Source: Gerris lacustris (lineage: Eukaryota; Arthropoda; Insecta; Hemiptera; Gerridae). From it: DNA of 64,000 bases. The DNA lies in assembly GCA_951217055.1 (NCBI GenBank), contig OX578282.1, positions 26,937,657-27,001,656 of the forward strand. Reading direction: 5' to 3'. The translations under genes were made by a program, and so were the position numbers. Below, piece after piece: positions 36,541-49,624 of the stretch (within the stretch, counting starts at the first letter, position 1; each line of letters begins with the position of its first letter). The notes under the pieces are model-generated. The model worked only from the letters and a program-made list of their open reading frames with translations, was not told where the DNA came from and searched no databases.

Positions 36541-37966
36541 AATTAAATTATCATCGTACATATCTGGAGACATTTAAATTAATATTGCTATCTTAACAAC
36601 TTTTAAGTTAAATCTTAACAACTTTATAAGGCATTAAAAAAGTTTAGGATTATAGATTTATTTAGCTGAGTGAAGCGTAGCTCTTATACTACACTTTGCA
36701 TTTGGTTGGACACATACTCTCCTGAACGGCTGAACGGAACCGCACAAAATTCGGCACGGTCATAGTGACCAACCACAGGAAAGTATAAATCTGAAATGGT
36801 CCAAATTGGTACACAGGGGTACGGCATACAAAAGTTAAAATAGTATATGTCCTTCATGATGCATGTCGTTGGAAAGCTCTTTAAGAGTACAGTTATTGTT
36901 GTTATGTTCACTTTTGTCATTTCATTTAAGAGGTGGGTAAAATAGAAAAACAGGAAAAAAAATGCTTTTTAATTAAAAAAATTAGAAATATTACTATTTT
37001 TGATCCGATTTCAGCTGTTTATAAATAAAAATGTTTATTGTTTAAGATTAAAATGCACGCTCAGCTCAATATTGCAAGCAGACAACTGCATTGCACACCT
37101 AGTATATATAATAAATAAATATAAATGTAAATGACAAATTAAATAAAGTCAGAAAAACTAGCACGATATTGAAGTTAGGAACAGTGAAAGACTTGTGAAG
37201 TGAATATAAAAGTAAATAAGGTAAAGTTTGACATTTGATAACAGCGCAGTATGGGAAGAATAGGAACTAATAAAAACCAGCCAAAACAATATATTTATTC
37301 TATATATGTATTTATAAGATGCTGAGATATTTTCGTATGTTAATGCTTGTCGTATATTTCCAACATAGCAGGAAAATCACATCTAATATCAGACTTAAAT
37401 GAAATGGATTTTGTTACATGTACAAAAATTTTATTTTATTGCAAGAGTACTTGCGGTAATCATATTTCAAATCTTATACGTAACTATTTTTAAAAAGTAA
37501 ACAATAAAATTCTTAGAAGACTACTACTAAGAAGCTTAGATATTTTATTTATAAGATTTATGTACTTTGTTTTTTTTAATAATGATCATTAAGTTTTATT
37601 AAGCTACTTAAAAGAAAACAAGATTAAGTATTTTTGTACCAGATTTCCTGGCTTGTTTTCAATTATTATACCTCGTAATCTAAAGAACCAAACGAATAAG
37701 AAGTTATCTAGAGGAATATTTTACTTATAGAGCAAGGTTTAACTAAGTGCAGGGTCATAACATCAAAGTGTTAAGCTTTAGAACTTCAGTCCGCCATCTT
37801 AAGCTATAAAAAGCATAAAAATCTCTTCTGATCTTTAGGTTTTTTATGAAATTCCTTCACAACTCAAAGTGTTAAACTCCTTCAGATACTTAATTATGAT
37901 ACGGATTGTATATAAAAAATATTCAAATTCTCTGCAAAATTTTATTTTTTGTAATATACGTGTAGA
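36541..37966. other. AT-rich DNA, no gene seen
   Basis: The stretch at 36,715-36,925 (CTCCTGAACGGCTGAACGGA, AAATTCGGCACGGTCATAGT) resembles the conserved blocks of insect noncoding repeats but has no second copy here. Otherwise nothing recognised. Confidence 0.45.
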
Positions 37967-38060
37967 TCAGCGTTTACCAACCTTTTTGATGCCGCGACCC
38001 TATAAATTTCTTTATAAAATTTTCGGGACCCTACCATGAATGTAGTGTATTGCATATTGC
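37967..38060 (+). mobile_element. Possible hAT element end
   Basis: CAGCGTTTACCAACCTTTTT followed by GATGCCGCGACCC fits the typical hAT end (CAGNG, then CCAACCTTTTTGG..C.GCGACCC). No inverted partner was found nearby, so this may be a one-ended remnant. Confidence 0.4.
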
Positions 38061-38814
38061 ATACCCTAAGGATTGCAGGGATACATTATGGCTCCAAGAG
38101 CCTGAATTGTAATAAAATCATTACTGGATTAGGGAGGAGGGACTGTAGGCTGATTTATTATTAAAAATCTGAGCACACTGATCATCTTAAACCGATTAAT
38201 GGCATTACTTGATTATACCCCTCACGGTGTCGAAAAAAATTAAAAAAGTTTTTTTACCCCATTTCTTTTGAAGAATATCTTTTTTGAGTCGCTAAATTTT
38301 AAATATGTGGGTAGGTACAAACATGCCAAATTTCAAAGTGATCGGATGAATGGTGTAGCCGTGAGAACAGGCGACCGGACGGACGGACAGACACTCATAA
38401 GGGTGTCAGAAAATATAAGGGCGGACAGAAAATATAAGGGTCCTTAGTTTTGCCTACGGACCCTAAAAAAGACTCAATATGAGAAAAAATCGATTTTTTT
38501 AATTTATAATTTTTCAATTTTCTTAGAAAAGTAAGGTCAGCAGATTATTTTGGACTTCAAAAGATTCGTGTTCTTCTAGGATTTGAAGATATTTAAACGC
38601 CCAAAAATTTTTTTTACAAGTTTTTTTTGGGAGAAAAACACTTTTTTCCGAACTTTAGGCGCATTTTCCGGGAAAACGTATATGAGAAATTTTGACTTCA
38701 GATTCGGATTCAGCAACCTCGAAAAGATAAATTCAGATAAAAGTTTCTGGGGGACCGAAAGTTCGTTTCGTTTTGCAAACAGTGTAATTATTAGGAAATA
38801 AGATGGCCATTTTA
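38061..38814. other. Repeat-like DNA, not resolved
   Basis: 38,325-38,465 has CAAATTTCAAAGTGATCGGA, a GGACGGACGGACAGACAC tract and AAATATAAGGG twice, ending TTGCCTACGGACCCTAAAAA, a pattern common in insect dispersed repeats. The 72-codon frame at 38,583 is Phe/Lys-rich with no motif. Confidence 0.45.
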
Positions 38815-39330
38815 TTTAGCTTGCAAGGATTGTATGTATACATGTTTGGGGTCAAATCTTGCAACTGAATTTTAAAGCAGTTATCCTCAACTGATAGAAT
38901 TAAAATTTTGCATACACGTTTAGTTTGGATGATACTGCATGATTAGCTAAGGGACGTCATTCTAAATCCAATATGGCGGACAGCCCAACATGGTGGACTA
39001 GTTATTTTTTAAGGACGCCCGTGATGTGGGTATCAAAAAATTAAAAGGTTTGCTGAGAAGCATACAAATAAAAGCTTGTTTTTAAAAATGTTTTTTACTA
39101 TTAATTTATTACAAGCTTATATTTAACTTGCAATGTTTGTGTGTATGTTCGGCTCAAATCTAGCAACTGAATTTTAAATCTTGCAAACACGTTTAGATTG
39201 GAGGAAAATGCATGGTTAGCTAAGTAACGTCATTCTAAATCCAATATGGCGGATTAGTTATTTCGTTGACTCAGACCATAAAAGCTTGTTTTGAAAAATG
39301 CTTTTTTACTATTAATTTCTTTTGAATCAA
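38815..39330 (+). repeat. Repeat X, tandem pair
   Basis: Unit 1 (38,815-39,107): TTAGCTTGCAAGGATTGTAT, GGTCAAATCTTGCAACTGAA, AGTTATCCTCAACTGATAGA, GACGTCATTCTAAATCCAAT, AAAGGTTTGCTGAGAAG. Unit 2 (39,108-39,330) repeats it with an internal deletion. Further copies at 49,672-50,145 and 54,590-54,870. No coding capacity. Confidence 0.8.
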
Positions 39331-39883
39331 ATATGAACGTTCCACTTTAGTGGCAGAGAGTCGAATTCATATTTTATGCAGTTTGTTTTGGTTAATTTAT
39401 TTCTAGAAGTTTTTCTTTGCAAAAAGAAGAGATATCTTCTGTTTTCAGAATCAGTAACCTACTACCACTTAGTTATAATATTTATGAAGCGTTAGTGGAG
39501 GTCAACATTGTAGTGGAAGACTAGATTCTTGTATTACAACAGAGTCTTTTAAGACTAGCTGGTTTGGCATGACTCACTGGCCTCCCATCTTCCAACGTTT
39601 TAATTAACATTTTGAAATTTTCGGCACTGATGATGGCTATTGTGCTCTATAGTGGCTGAAAGCTGCTTTGCATTTTATTAAATATATTTTACTTGGAGAG
39701 ACTTTTTTCTTTTAACACTTTACTTCTACTTGTTATATAAATGTCTTATCTACATGTGACGAACTTGATATTTTAAAGTCTTGTCAGTAGTTTTAATAGG
39801 GGTACTTTTTTCATACAGTTTAATTTTCAGGTTCGAGGTTATAAACTGTGTATTATATTTGGGTCCCAAAAGAGAGTAAAAAA
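39331..39883. other. Unassigned DNA, no gene seen
   Basis: No frame or repeat recognised. Confidence 0.5.
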
Positions 39884-40445
39884 TAGACTGCCAATTAGTG
39901 TGGCACACAGCTAGCTTCCTCGCATCCTATCATGTACTTTATTGTTATATTAACATTAAAATTATTGTTATATTACTTTATTGTGTAAAAACTATTAATA
40001 GTTTTAGCGATCTTTAACACTTCATAGCGGTGTCGCTGTTGGTTTTACTAAAAAATTGTATTTGAAAAAAATGTTTGTCTCATTGAATAGATGATGCTAG
40101 ATTTTTCCCGACCTAAAATTCCAATTTTAAATTTGAAGTTCACGTTTACGCGAGCGTTGTTCGTGAACGCTTCGACAGATAACGCTGTCCAACGAACTCG
40201 TCCTGGGCATTGGTAAAATTAACATGTCTATCAAATTTCATCAAAATCGGTCGACATTTACTCAAGTTATCGTCACACGTTTCATAATTCGCGGACACAC
40301 AGACCGACAGACATACACGAGACCAAAATGTTCCCTGATGTCTGAAACGGATTTCTGTCTTGGAATTTTTAAAATCAGAGACATAAAAGTTGTTCATTCT
40401 CAAAAGTGAACAATGCTTCCGTTACCTTCGGTAAGCTCGGAAGCA
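39884..40445 (-). mobile_element. Z element, copy 2
   Basis: Begins AATAGACTGCCAATTAGTGT and GGCACACAGCTAGCTTCCTC, runs through the Y/Z core (CGCGAGCGTTGTTCGTGAAC, ATTTCATCAAAATCGGTCGA), the CACAGACCGACAGACATACA tract, TGTTCCCTGATGTCTGAAAC, and ends at the hairpin CTTCCGTTACC-TTC-GGTAAGCTCGGAAG. Reverse orientation to copy 1. Both ends present. Confidence 0.8.
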
Positions 40446-40744
40446 ATATCGTGTATTTAAAGATCAAGAGACACTTTATTTTCAAGATATTAATTTATTT
40501 TTATAATAAGAAACTTAGAACTTTTATAATATAATCAGGATGCTTATAAGTTTAGCCTTGACCACATTTATCCCCTAAATATTTATAATGGGTTTATTCT
40601 CACATATATCTAACATTTATTTTGCTTGTAGTTTCTTATAACAGTTAAGTTATAAAGATCTGCAGAATAGAGTTAGGTTTGTATCCAAGATGAAATGTTA
40701 AATAAATCTTGGTACATATTTCTCCTCGTTGATCCTGTTTTAAA
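40446..40744. other. AT-rich spacer, no gene seen
   Basis: Nothing recognised. Confidence 0.5.
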
Positions 40745-40965
40745 GTTAAGGAATTATAGTGCTACTTCTTGCTTGGTTCCCTAGCTAGATGTACTAGATA
40801 TCTCGAAAAACTTCCACTCTCAGACAGGTCCAGTAGCTTTTCATACTTCGTTATATGGTTTAAACCTTTTTTGGTGCCCAAACTCTGCTAACTCGACCTT
40901 TCCTAAGTAACTGAAAAGGATATAAATGGCTCTCAGTACTTCACCTGCATAAACCTTTGTATACT

Positions 40966-40969
<4 letters not shown>
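40745..40969 (-). repeat. Dispersed repeat H, copy 2
   Basis: Inverted match of 32,561-32,765 (AACTCGACCTTTCCTAAGTA, GTTTAAACCTTTTTT, AGTACTTCACCT). It ends directly at a (TA)n array, mirroring copy 1. Confidence 0.75.

Positions 40970-41032
<63 letters not shown>
40970..41032. repeat. (TA)n at the edge of repeat H
   Basis: About 62 bases of TA. Confidence 0.97.
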
Positions 41033-41035
<3 letters not shown>

Positions 41036-42185
41036 GTGATGTAAATTATAATTAATAACTTGGTTTTCCATTGAAATCCACGATATACTGATTATATCTA
41101 CTTGTTGCTTTGAGTTAACATCGTGATGAACCACACTCCTGAAGATAGTGAAAACGTCGAATTTACAACTCTTGGTGAGGCGGATTTCACCAGAAACTAA
41201 GTTATTCACTGCGGTGCCATCCGCGGAAGCCTACGCACTAGAAACTGTTTTGAATTGAGGATTTCTGCTTCCTAAATTAGTATATTTGCATCTTCGCTTA
41301 GATTCATTAAAAAATTCCTTATGTATTATTAATCAGTTTAAAAATATTGAGGAATTATTATTTTTCACAGGAAGATCAAATTTTACGCATAGAGTTGTAA
41401 AACAATCAGTAAAATGATAATTTGTATAAAATACTTTTATTTTAAGATTCTACTGATTTTAAAGTGAAGAATTTGTCTCTTAAATTCAAATAATTTACAT
41501 TTATATAATTAACCATAAATATCGATAAATATTGTTAATGAAGCCACCTATTTGTTGTTTATCGGCTAGGTGCAATTATTTTCTTCTAGTGAATTTCACT
41601 TCTGATATAGGCCACGAGGGTTACCCCTTGTTGGTTAGGAGAGGTTAGTGTTTTTAGAGTATTTAAGAGTGCCCACTTGAGTTCTGCCTTCCTCAGGAGA
41701 AATCGATCAACACCAGGGATCCCACTTTAAAATATAAGGAAATTTTATTTTCAGAGCTGGAAAAAATTAACTAAAATCTTCGACCACTTAACATATTTTG
41801 AACCTTAATCGAGCAAACCTAAATTTAAGTAAAAATAAATCAATAAGTAGTGACTTCATTACTTTCTTGTTTATTTATGTCATAACTAAATAAAATTTAC
41901 CTTTTGATTTATTTTATCATGGTATATAGTCTGGGAAGTCATTGAAGAATCATCTACCAATGGTGCATTAATACCAGTCTCTTCTCTCAATACTGCAGTG
42001 TCACCTGATGTAAATATATAATATATCAATAGTCAATAAAAACAAATACTCGATAATAATAATAAATACTCGATTTAAAGAGAATTTGTGTGAGGTTTAA
42101 GCACCCCAATCAAAAATTAAATCGGTCAGCAATTGCGGATGCCATAAGAGCTCAAAGTCAAAACTTTAAAAAAAAAAAAAAAAAA
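41033..42185. other. Unassigned DNA, no gene seen
   Basis: 41,095-41,215 has a CCACACTCCTGAAGATAGTG stretch of unknown origin; nothing else recognised. An A23 or so tract lies at 42,167-42,191. Confidence 0.5.
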
Positions 42186-42312
42186 AAAAAATAGCTCTAT
42201 TTTAGGTAGAACCGATGGAGATACGACAAAAGTCATGGGACCAAAGTTGTAAATCTTTTAAAATCATTTACCGCTGGTGCCTGGTGCAATCTACTTTTCG
42301 TTACGACTTTTA
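42186..42312 (+). repeat. Dispersed repeat J, copy 1
   Basis: TAGCTCTATTTTAGGTAGAA, CCGATGGAGATACGACAAAA, GTCATGGGACCAAAGTTGTA, AATCTTTT match 47,130-47,255. This block is widespread in insect intergenic repeats whose start reads CTAGCTTTCACCCG, as copy 2 does at 47,085. Confidence 0.65.
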
Positions 42313-44083
42313 TATATATAATATATATTTATTAGAATTGATTGTTAGATTTAATGCGACGAAGACTAAAAAGCAAAAATAATAAATATACATGTGTGAG
42401 TGAATCCCGTTTTTCATTGCCCATTTTATCTCAATGTATTTTCAAAATTTGTGCTCTGTTAATGATGTTCAAATTGAAATATCGTATACATTATGCGTAT
42501 GTGTTTGTACCAAGGGGTATGGAACCTGGCATGGACACACATCTAGGATATTATATAAATAAAATTACTAAGTAAATTTCATTGTATTGAATATATAATA
42601 AGATAATATATTAGTAAAGTAATTTTTTTAATGAATGCATAAGATTTAATTTGAATGTAATTTCCATTAAACATATCGAATCATATATGTTAAGTATGAA
42701 TCGAATATTTCAAGATGATAATAAATATATGAAGCAATATGTCGGTTTAATGTTATCTTCAAACATTAGTGCTCGTATAATTTCGCTATAACATTCGAAA
42801 TTCCAGAAATTAATTAAAGGCACTCTCTTGCCTTTAATTCTGTTTCGATATTACATTTACCATCAATGTTTAAGTGATTTTCACCTCTAATTTCAGATAT
42901 GATGTCCTACTTTGATGGAAAATTTGAAAATTTCCTTAACATCAATTTTGATAATTAATTTTCTAATTCGACTAGAAATTCACCATCAAACATACATTGT
43001 GATTCATACACAATGAAAATGTATATGAACACAGACACACAGGGTGTTTAAAATGTTCCGGAACTGTCAATTCTCAGTAGCATTAAGTTTTACACAAACA
43101 TGTTTTAAATAAAAGTTTAAGGGATGCATATCATAAAATCTTTTAGATGATAACAACTACGTGCTCTTAGAATGGCTCTTATAACCCTGTGAAAGGCACC
43201 TTTAAAATCTTAAATGGGACTCTTTTTGTTTAACAAGGATTATCCTCTGCTATAAGATTTTCATAAAAACAGATTCCCATTTAAGATTTAAAAATTTTCT
43301 TTAAACAGGGATTTTCAGAGAATGGCAAACTTTTCTAATCTTAATTATTGCATTTCCTGTGGTGACCTTCTTCATTATAAATTTAGTCTTTTAAAATATG
43401 CAAGTTAAACATTTTTCTTCTAAATATAATCAAATTTAACATAAAACTTTGACCTCCCCATTTGGAGAGGTCGGAGGAACTAAATCCATTTATTGATATT
43501 TCAGATTTTTTTAATTCAAATTAGTAGCCTTATCTGGGCTTATCCCACTTCTCATTAACATTAAGGTATAAGTACAAACATCCTGTTTTTTATCAACCTG
43601 TTTTATTAATCAGATCCTGTTTAATCTGATTATAGATTACTGCTATAAGTCTAATTTTCTTACAGATCCAAATCTAGTCCTTGCTTTTCTCCTTCTCCGT
43701 AGAAAATACTGGCACCTGAGTAGTTGTCCACCTGAGACTTGATGTCTGTAACCTCGGCCTTTTAGAAGAGATTTGTGATTTTTTCCGAAATGGTGGACTT
43801 ATAATAAATATAAGATAGTGGTCGACTTACTTAGTGGTCGTCATCACACATACCTAACTGAAGACTTCCGAAACAAAACCAGTGAACTTTTTTTTCATGG
43901 AGGCCATTTTGAGGTAACGGATCCAAATTTGTCTTGTATATTTTAACTCATAAAATCGATAAAGAATGCAAAATTGAAAAAACACATATTTATGTGTGTA
44001 TATATTTTTGTAACCTACTCTTCAGGAAATTGCATTTGATCTAGGAGCATATTGCATTTTTAACTTACCTATATTTTTCCTAT
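42313..44083. other. AT-rich DNA, one hairpin, no gene seen
   Basis: AAATCTTAAATGGGA (43,205-43,219) and its inverse TCCCATTTAAGATTT (43,275-43,289) form a 15-bp perfect stem with a 55-base loop. Around 43,030-43,060 an ACACAGGGTGTTTAAAATGT stretch resembles transposon or retroelement ends. No gene recognised. Confidence 0.5.
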
Positions 44084-44274
44084 ATGTGTGGGTTAAAAAG
44101 TTGTGCCAGTGTTTTAAATTTCAACATTTTACCTTTAAGGATAAGGAGATATGAAGCAAATAGACACATCACCCTAGGCATAAGGGTTTTCAAAAGTAAC
44201 TACGAAACCCTAAAATGTTTCTTTTTTAACTATAATTCAATGTTTTTGGGGGCTCACAAATTAAGAAACCCTAA

Positions 44275-44425
44275 TAAGTGTAAGGCCTTATGCCTGATTA
44301 TTAGCGTGAATGAGCTAAAGGAAAGAATTACACAATTGTTTGCCAATATTCCCTTAGAGCAAGCTCAAACTGCTTGTAGAGAATTAATAAAGAGTCAAAA
44401 TGTACACAGTAATAAGTGGCAATAA
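44275..44425 (+). pseudogene. Possible Tc1/mariner-like transposase C-terminal tail
   Basis: The end of a 113-codon frame reads NELKERITQLFANIPLEQ followed by AQTACRELIKS and a stop. The pattern LKERI..x..IP.E..xxxCR resembles the conserved last helices of mariner-type and related DDE transposases. The part of the frame before about 44,270 runs through a noncoding repeat also present near 300-330, so the frame as a whole is not a gene. No DDE motif or inverted end was seen. This is a weak call from pattern memory only. Confidence 0.3.
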
Positions 44426-44610
44426 ACTTTGTTTTAATAATATTTTATTTTATTTTTTCCCGACATTGTTGAGGTTTTTGTGATAGTTGTTTTCTAATAA
44501 GGTGTAAATATTAGAATTAATTACAACTTGTGATGCTAACCAAAAACTTTCTTTATATTAAACATTTTCTTATATTAGCTTATTATTTAATTTGTAAGAA
44601 ATATTCACAC

Positions 44611-44841
44611 TTTTTTGCAATTCTGAACCACTTTTCTAAATAATATTTTTCCACACCATCAATAATAAATAATGAGGTATGTTTACTCTTGGTATTTTTT
44701 TTAAAGCTTTCATGGATCTGAAATCCCTGTACCTAAAATAAAGAAAATATAAGTGTTTTAGAGGTTTAGGAACAATAACAGTTTTTATAAAGAATTACTT
44801 TTTTCGAATAAGTTTCCTCTCGGATACTCGTATCTTGGGAC

Positions 44842-44843
<2 letters not shown>
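44611..44843 (+). repeat. Dispersed repeat P, copy 2, ending in (TA)n
   Basis: Same-orientation match to 4298-4541 (TTGCAATTCTGAACCACTTT, GTTTACTCTTGG, TTAGAGGTTTAGGAACAA, CCTCTCGGATACTC, TTGGGACATA). Runs directly into (TA)n, as copy 1 does. Confidence 0.8.

Positions 44844-44912
<69 letters not shown>
44844..44912. repeat. (TA)n at the edge of repeat P
   Basis: About 68 bases of TA. Confidence 0.97.
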
Positions 44913-44914
<2 letters not shown>

Positions 44915-46195
44915 CACTATTTTATAAATAACTATTTTAAATATTAGCATGATACAAATTATCATATTATTTAAATAATGGAAAATAAGGAGTATTTTTA
45001 AATAAATGTATCGTATAAAGAATTCTTAATTTGATTATAATTTGAAATGTAAATTACTTGCTGTTAAACGAAGGGAAAGTTTGAAAATTAAATTATGAAA
45101 ATTTTAAGTTTTATTGGAATAATTATAGGTGGGCTTGTTTTTAGAATTAAGCTGAAATAAACTTCCTTTTATAGTTTTCCCTGTTACTAATTGGGAGTAA
45201 TTAATTCAAGGAAAAGAGGGGGAGGGACGGGGCTGCGTCCCCTAACCATATTGTGTTTAATTCTACTGCGGGGGTTGGGGGTGTGGTAATTTAATTAATA
45301 AATTAATTGTGCATACAACGGGGACCCTTGGTTTTAGTTATTTGGTTGGGTATAAATATTTGAAGAAATGTATTTACCCGGTCATTTTTATTACTAAATA
45401 TAATACTATTTTTCCTTTGATTTTGAAAGTGTTAAAAAGTAATAGAATAAATTTTGAAATGAGTAAATTATTCAAAAATTCCTTAAGGATAGATATTTTA
45501 GTTTTTAAATATACGACCGAACAGTCCAATCAGCACTGTACCAACAAGTAATAATAATACAAAAAAATAAAAAATAAAAATCCTGCCCTAGCAATATTTT
45601 ATTTCTAAATATCTGCAATAAACTGATCTATTTCGCTCTTTGACTTTTATTAACCATAATTATATACCAAAAAATCTATTAATTAAAAATATTAATTTTC
45701 CTAAAATGTATTCCAAATAATATTAGCTCCCATACTTATTAATTTGTTTGCTTTTAAAGAACTTTAAAAAAAAAAAAAAAAAAAAAAAAATATGCTGAGA
45801 TCACATAAGTTTAGTCATTATGATTTAACACTCGGTGCATTTATATTATGAATGTATTTTTTTTCTCCATTATTGTTATTTTTTACGTTATGATCTCCCA
45901 TAATATATTTATAATCCATACTCTAATACTACGTTATATCCTCGGTAATATTTTAAATAGAAATGCATTAAAAGCCCTCTTCTTTAGTTGAATGAGTATG
46001 GAGGTCTAATAGCATAATACAAGGGCAGAATATGGGACTCCACTCAGCACCATATTATTATATTAAAATGATTTATACGCCGCTTGCTTCCGTGCCAAAA
46101 AATGCTTTTTTGGAGCTGAAACCCCCAAGCGATCCTTGATATCATTATGTCAACTCGTGTCAACTTCCCCAAATTCTATTATATGATTAAACTTC
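44913..46195. other. AT-rich DNA, no gene seen
   Basis: G-rich patch near 45,210-45,290 (GGGGGAGGGACGGGG and GGGGGTTGGGGGTG) and an A24 or so tract at 45,766-45,790. The 80-codon frame at 45,309 has no motif. Confidence 0.5.
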
Positions 46196-46316
<121 letters not shown>

Positions 46317-46859
46317 GTTTAGCGAATATATCCGGGTTTTATATAACCTTCGACGTATTACACAAATTTAGGCAGATAAATATATTTTCAAAATATATGT
46401 TCTAATTGGGACGTCATTATATAGTAAAATATTAATGGCTCTTATCATATTAACAAATTTAACAATTTATAATAAACTATTTAGTTTAAAAATGGAATCA
46501 AATTCATATTTTAATGATTAAAACAGCATCTTCTTTTATACTTATAAAAAATTTAATGAGAAAAAGTGGCCAAAAATACAATTAGGTTTTTTTTAAATCG
46601 AAACTGGTTTAGAATGGGACACACGTTTATGTGGCAATTATTGTTCTATTTTTACCATGTCAAGATACGGGATGTTAAGATGGGACATTTATCATCCTGT
46701 ATAATTTTAATATTGATCTGAATTACAGGAAAATTACTAGAATAAGTAGATGCAAGTAATATGGTCATTATTAATTGAGTTCTCCACCGTAACTACCACG
46801 CATTTAAATACCATTTTACATTCCTGAGGTTTCGCCTTATGTATTAAAACTGAAATTGG

Positions 46860-47020
46860 GATGGTTTGTTGAAAGTAGCCTACAGATGGACCCATATTTC
46901 CAAGTCTGCGCAAATTCAATATCGCTTATAATAAAATGTGACCATACTGGGAATCAAAACTGATCTGTCTCTTGTGACGATTCGTAAAATAATAGGACGA
47001 GAGGAAATATATGTGCCACA
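46860..47020. repeat. Dispersed repeat fragment with W-like tip
   Basis: Shares blocks with 27,633-27,800 and ends AATAGGACGAGAGGAAATAT plus ATGTGCCACACTA, a W-type tip. Confidence 0.45.
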
Positions 47021-47084
47021 CTATGTTCAAGGGGGGTTTTTTAATATATATATTGTCGACTGAACTGTTGTTTATTAAAGACTA

Positions 47085-47265
47085 GCTTTCACCCGTTTTC
47101 AAAGTGAAATTTATGTTTTAAAAAATAAAATTTAGCTCTATTTAAGGTAGAACCGATGGAATTACGACAAAAAGTCATAGGACCGAAGTTGTAGATCTTT
47201 TAAATCAGTTATCGCTGGCGCAATTAGCTTGTCGATACAACTTTCCGTTTAGCCAGAATAAGCCT
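47085..47265 (+). repeat. Dispersed repeat J, copy 2
   Basis: Starts GACTAGCTTTCACCCG, then TAGCTCTATTTAAGGTAGAA and CCGATGGAATTACGACAAAA, matching 42,186-42,312. Related noncoding sequence may continue to about 47,700, where GTGACAGACACACATACATA occurs. Confidence 0.6.
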
Positions 47266-48431
47266 CCAAAAAATGTTAAAGAGCGTCCGCCATCATTAAT
47301 TTTTTAAGAGGGGTAAAATTATATTTTTTTACTTTTTGGATTTTTCCAGTCGGTTTGGGCCAATTTCCAACCAAATTCAAAAAACCGCAAGTCTCTAGGT
47401 GGTCTAAAAGTACCCAAACATTTTGGTTAGCGAGTCTGTGGGATTTGTTTACGGTGGGTCAACCTACTTTTTTTTAGGTTCTGTTTTATACACTTTTTTT
47501 TATAAACTTGTTAATAACTTTGGTTCTACTCAATATTTTTAGATGAAACCAAGCCTACAAATTGCGCAACATGTTTGAGCTCACCCCTGACAAAAATTAA
47601 TCGATTTCATTTAGCCAGTTTTGCGCCTATAAAGTCTGACTGGGGTGACAGACACACATACATACACGAAAAAAGTTAAGGCCGGATTCGGTTTTTGGAA
47701 TAAGTATAAAATGAAAAAGTATCAAAAAAATTTCAATTCTGACCAATGTACAGACAAAACTTTAATTTTATATGTATATAGATTATACTCCTTAGGAATG
47801 TTTTAAATAAATGCAGAAACGTTGGTACTATGGAATCTTGTTAAATTGTCTAGAATTTACTGAAAAACCCGTCTCTCTCACTCACACAAATACATGTATA
47901 TATTTTTGCAATGTTTTAGCGCTCGATTCATTAAAAAGAAAAATATAGTTTGTCATTAAACCCAAATTGATCTTAATCTCTGAAATTTAATTAAGTTAGT
48001 TTCTTTGTTAGCGTTTTTGAAACGTCTGATGTCGTGTCATGCTCTTGTATTAATTTTATAGTTATTATAGAGTTTAATTAGCTACTGCAGTTTAGTTAGA
48101 TTTTGTCATGCAATGCCCTAAGTTTCTTGTGTTATCCAAATCTAGGTCTCTGTTTTCATTTATAATAAAGGATCAAAATTATTACAACAAATTATTGTTT
48201 TTGATAAATCAATTCACATCTGTAACAATGCAATTATAATTGTTATTGGTGATGTATGTTTCTTTTATGAAATTACGGATTGTATTACTCACTTATACCA
48301 GTCAAAGCTAATATAATTTTTATTATCTATGTTAATAGACAAAGTGTTAATACCTAAAAATTCATTTTTAGCCAGTTTAGAACATCGACAAAAATTTAAT
48401 AATGTGTGTCTACACATTTTAGACTAGACTT

Positions 48432-48471
<40 letters not shown>

Positions 48472-49619
48472 TTCTTTCAATACATAATTGCTTAATATGT
48501 ATATCTATTAAGATATTACCTTACCACTAAATAATTTTAAACCTCTTTCATTCTCCCAATTCTTCGAAGTAGTCAAAGTATTCCACTAATTAATTCTACG
48601 GGTAGGTTAAAAAGAGGTTAACACCTCTAATCATCTATAGTAATTTCAGTTTAAGGAAAAAACATCTTTGGTGTTGAAGATTCTTTCCTTGTTATGGTTT
48701 CTCATAATAGTTCTTGTTGGCGAAGTTCAATACTTCGTGACCGTGACTGATATCTTAGCGTCTCTTTTTTATCGATTCTTGTATAATTAATGCGATGCTG
48801 AATGTATACACTATGCACTCGAAAGTGCTTAAGTAAACTCGTGCCACACACTTCGGAATTAGACTAGAAAACCCTTTAGTCATTTGCGATAAGAAAAGTA
48901 AATTTTGTAGTTCAAGTTTGTTGACATATTTAAACAGACAAAGAAAGATTATTTACCCTTTTGCAAATCGAGGGCTCTCACGCGGTCGTATAATGAATCA
49001 GGCCAGGTGCCTGTACTTTCACCTGTCCCAGAGACCTCGGCAGGGCGCCCCCGATCGCTGGGGGACTCTAAAGTAAATTGATTAACCTAAGATTTACATA
49101 ACTAACAGGCTCCAAGGTAAGGCCTTCTCGCGGGGTCCCACCAGTAAATTTGCATAAGGGAAGCATATCATAGCGTTAAGACCTCCAACTCTAAATACAG
49201 CCCGCCTCCTTTATTCTCTCACATCACCTTTCCACTCTTAAATTACTCTTTTAAACCCTTACTCCAAACACCCTGAAGAAACTCAAATAAAGCCCAACAT
49301 TTAAATGGGTTCGAAAATTGAATTAAATCTAAACAGATTACAAAATGTACTGCCAGTATTTTTATTTATTTGTTTGCTCTGCTGCTCAATTTATGAATAG
49401 CGTTTATTTCTTTTGATATTTTATTTATGGGTCTCCCAAAATGTTTTACATTTTTGAAATAAATTTCTGGGATTTGGTAAACAATGAGATAACTGCATAT
49501 CTGGATAATTAATATAGTTTTTAAAATATTTTGTTAGAAAGAAAATATATCTCTTGTGTCTGCCTAGGTGTTTTCTGTTCACTAAACACTTCAAAAATGG
49601 CTTTTCTCTCCCTTAAAAA
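47266..49619. other. Unassigned DNA, T40 tract and a less AT-rich block
   Basis: A T run of about 38 bases lies at 48,432-48,469. The block 48,960-49,210 is much less AT-rich (GGGCGCCCCCGATCGCTGGG, CTTCTCGCGGGGTCCCACCA) and may be a fragment of a foreign element, but nothing in it is recognisable and it has no second copy here. No gene seen. Confidence 0.5.
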
Positions 49620-49624
49620 ATAAT

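Noticed and set aside
40841..41209. 122-codon minus-strand frame
   Set aside because: Runs through repeat H and the (TA)n array (Tyr-Ile stretch); no motif.
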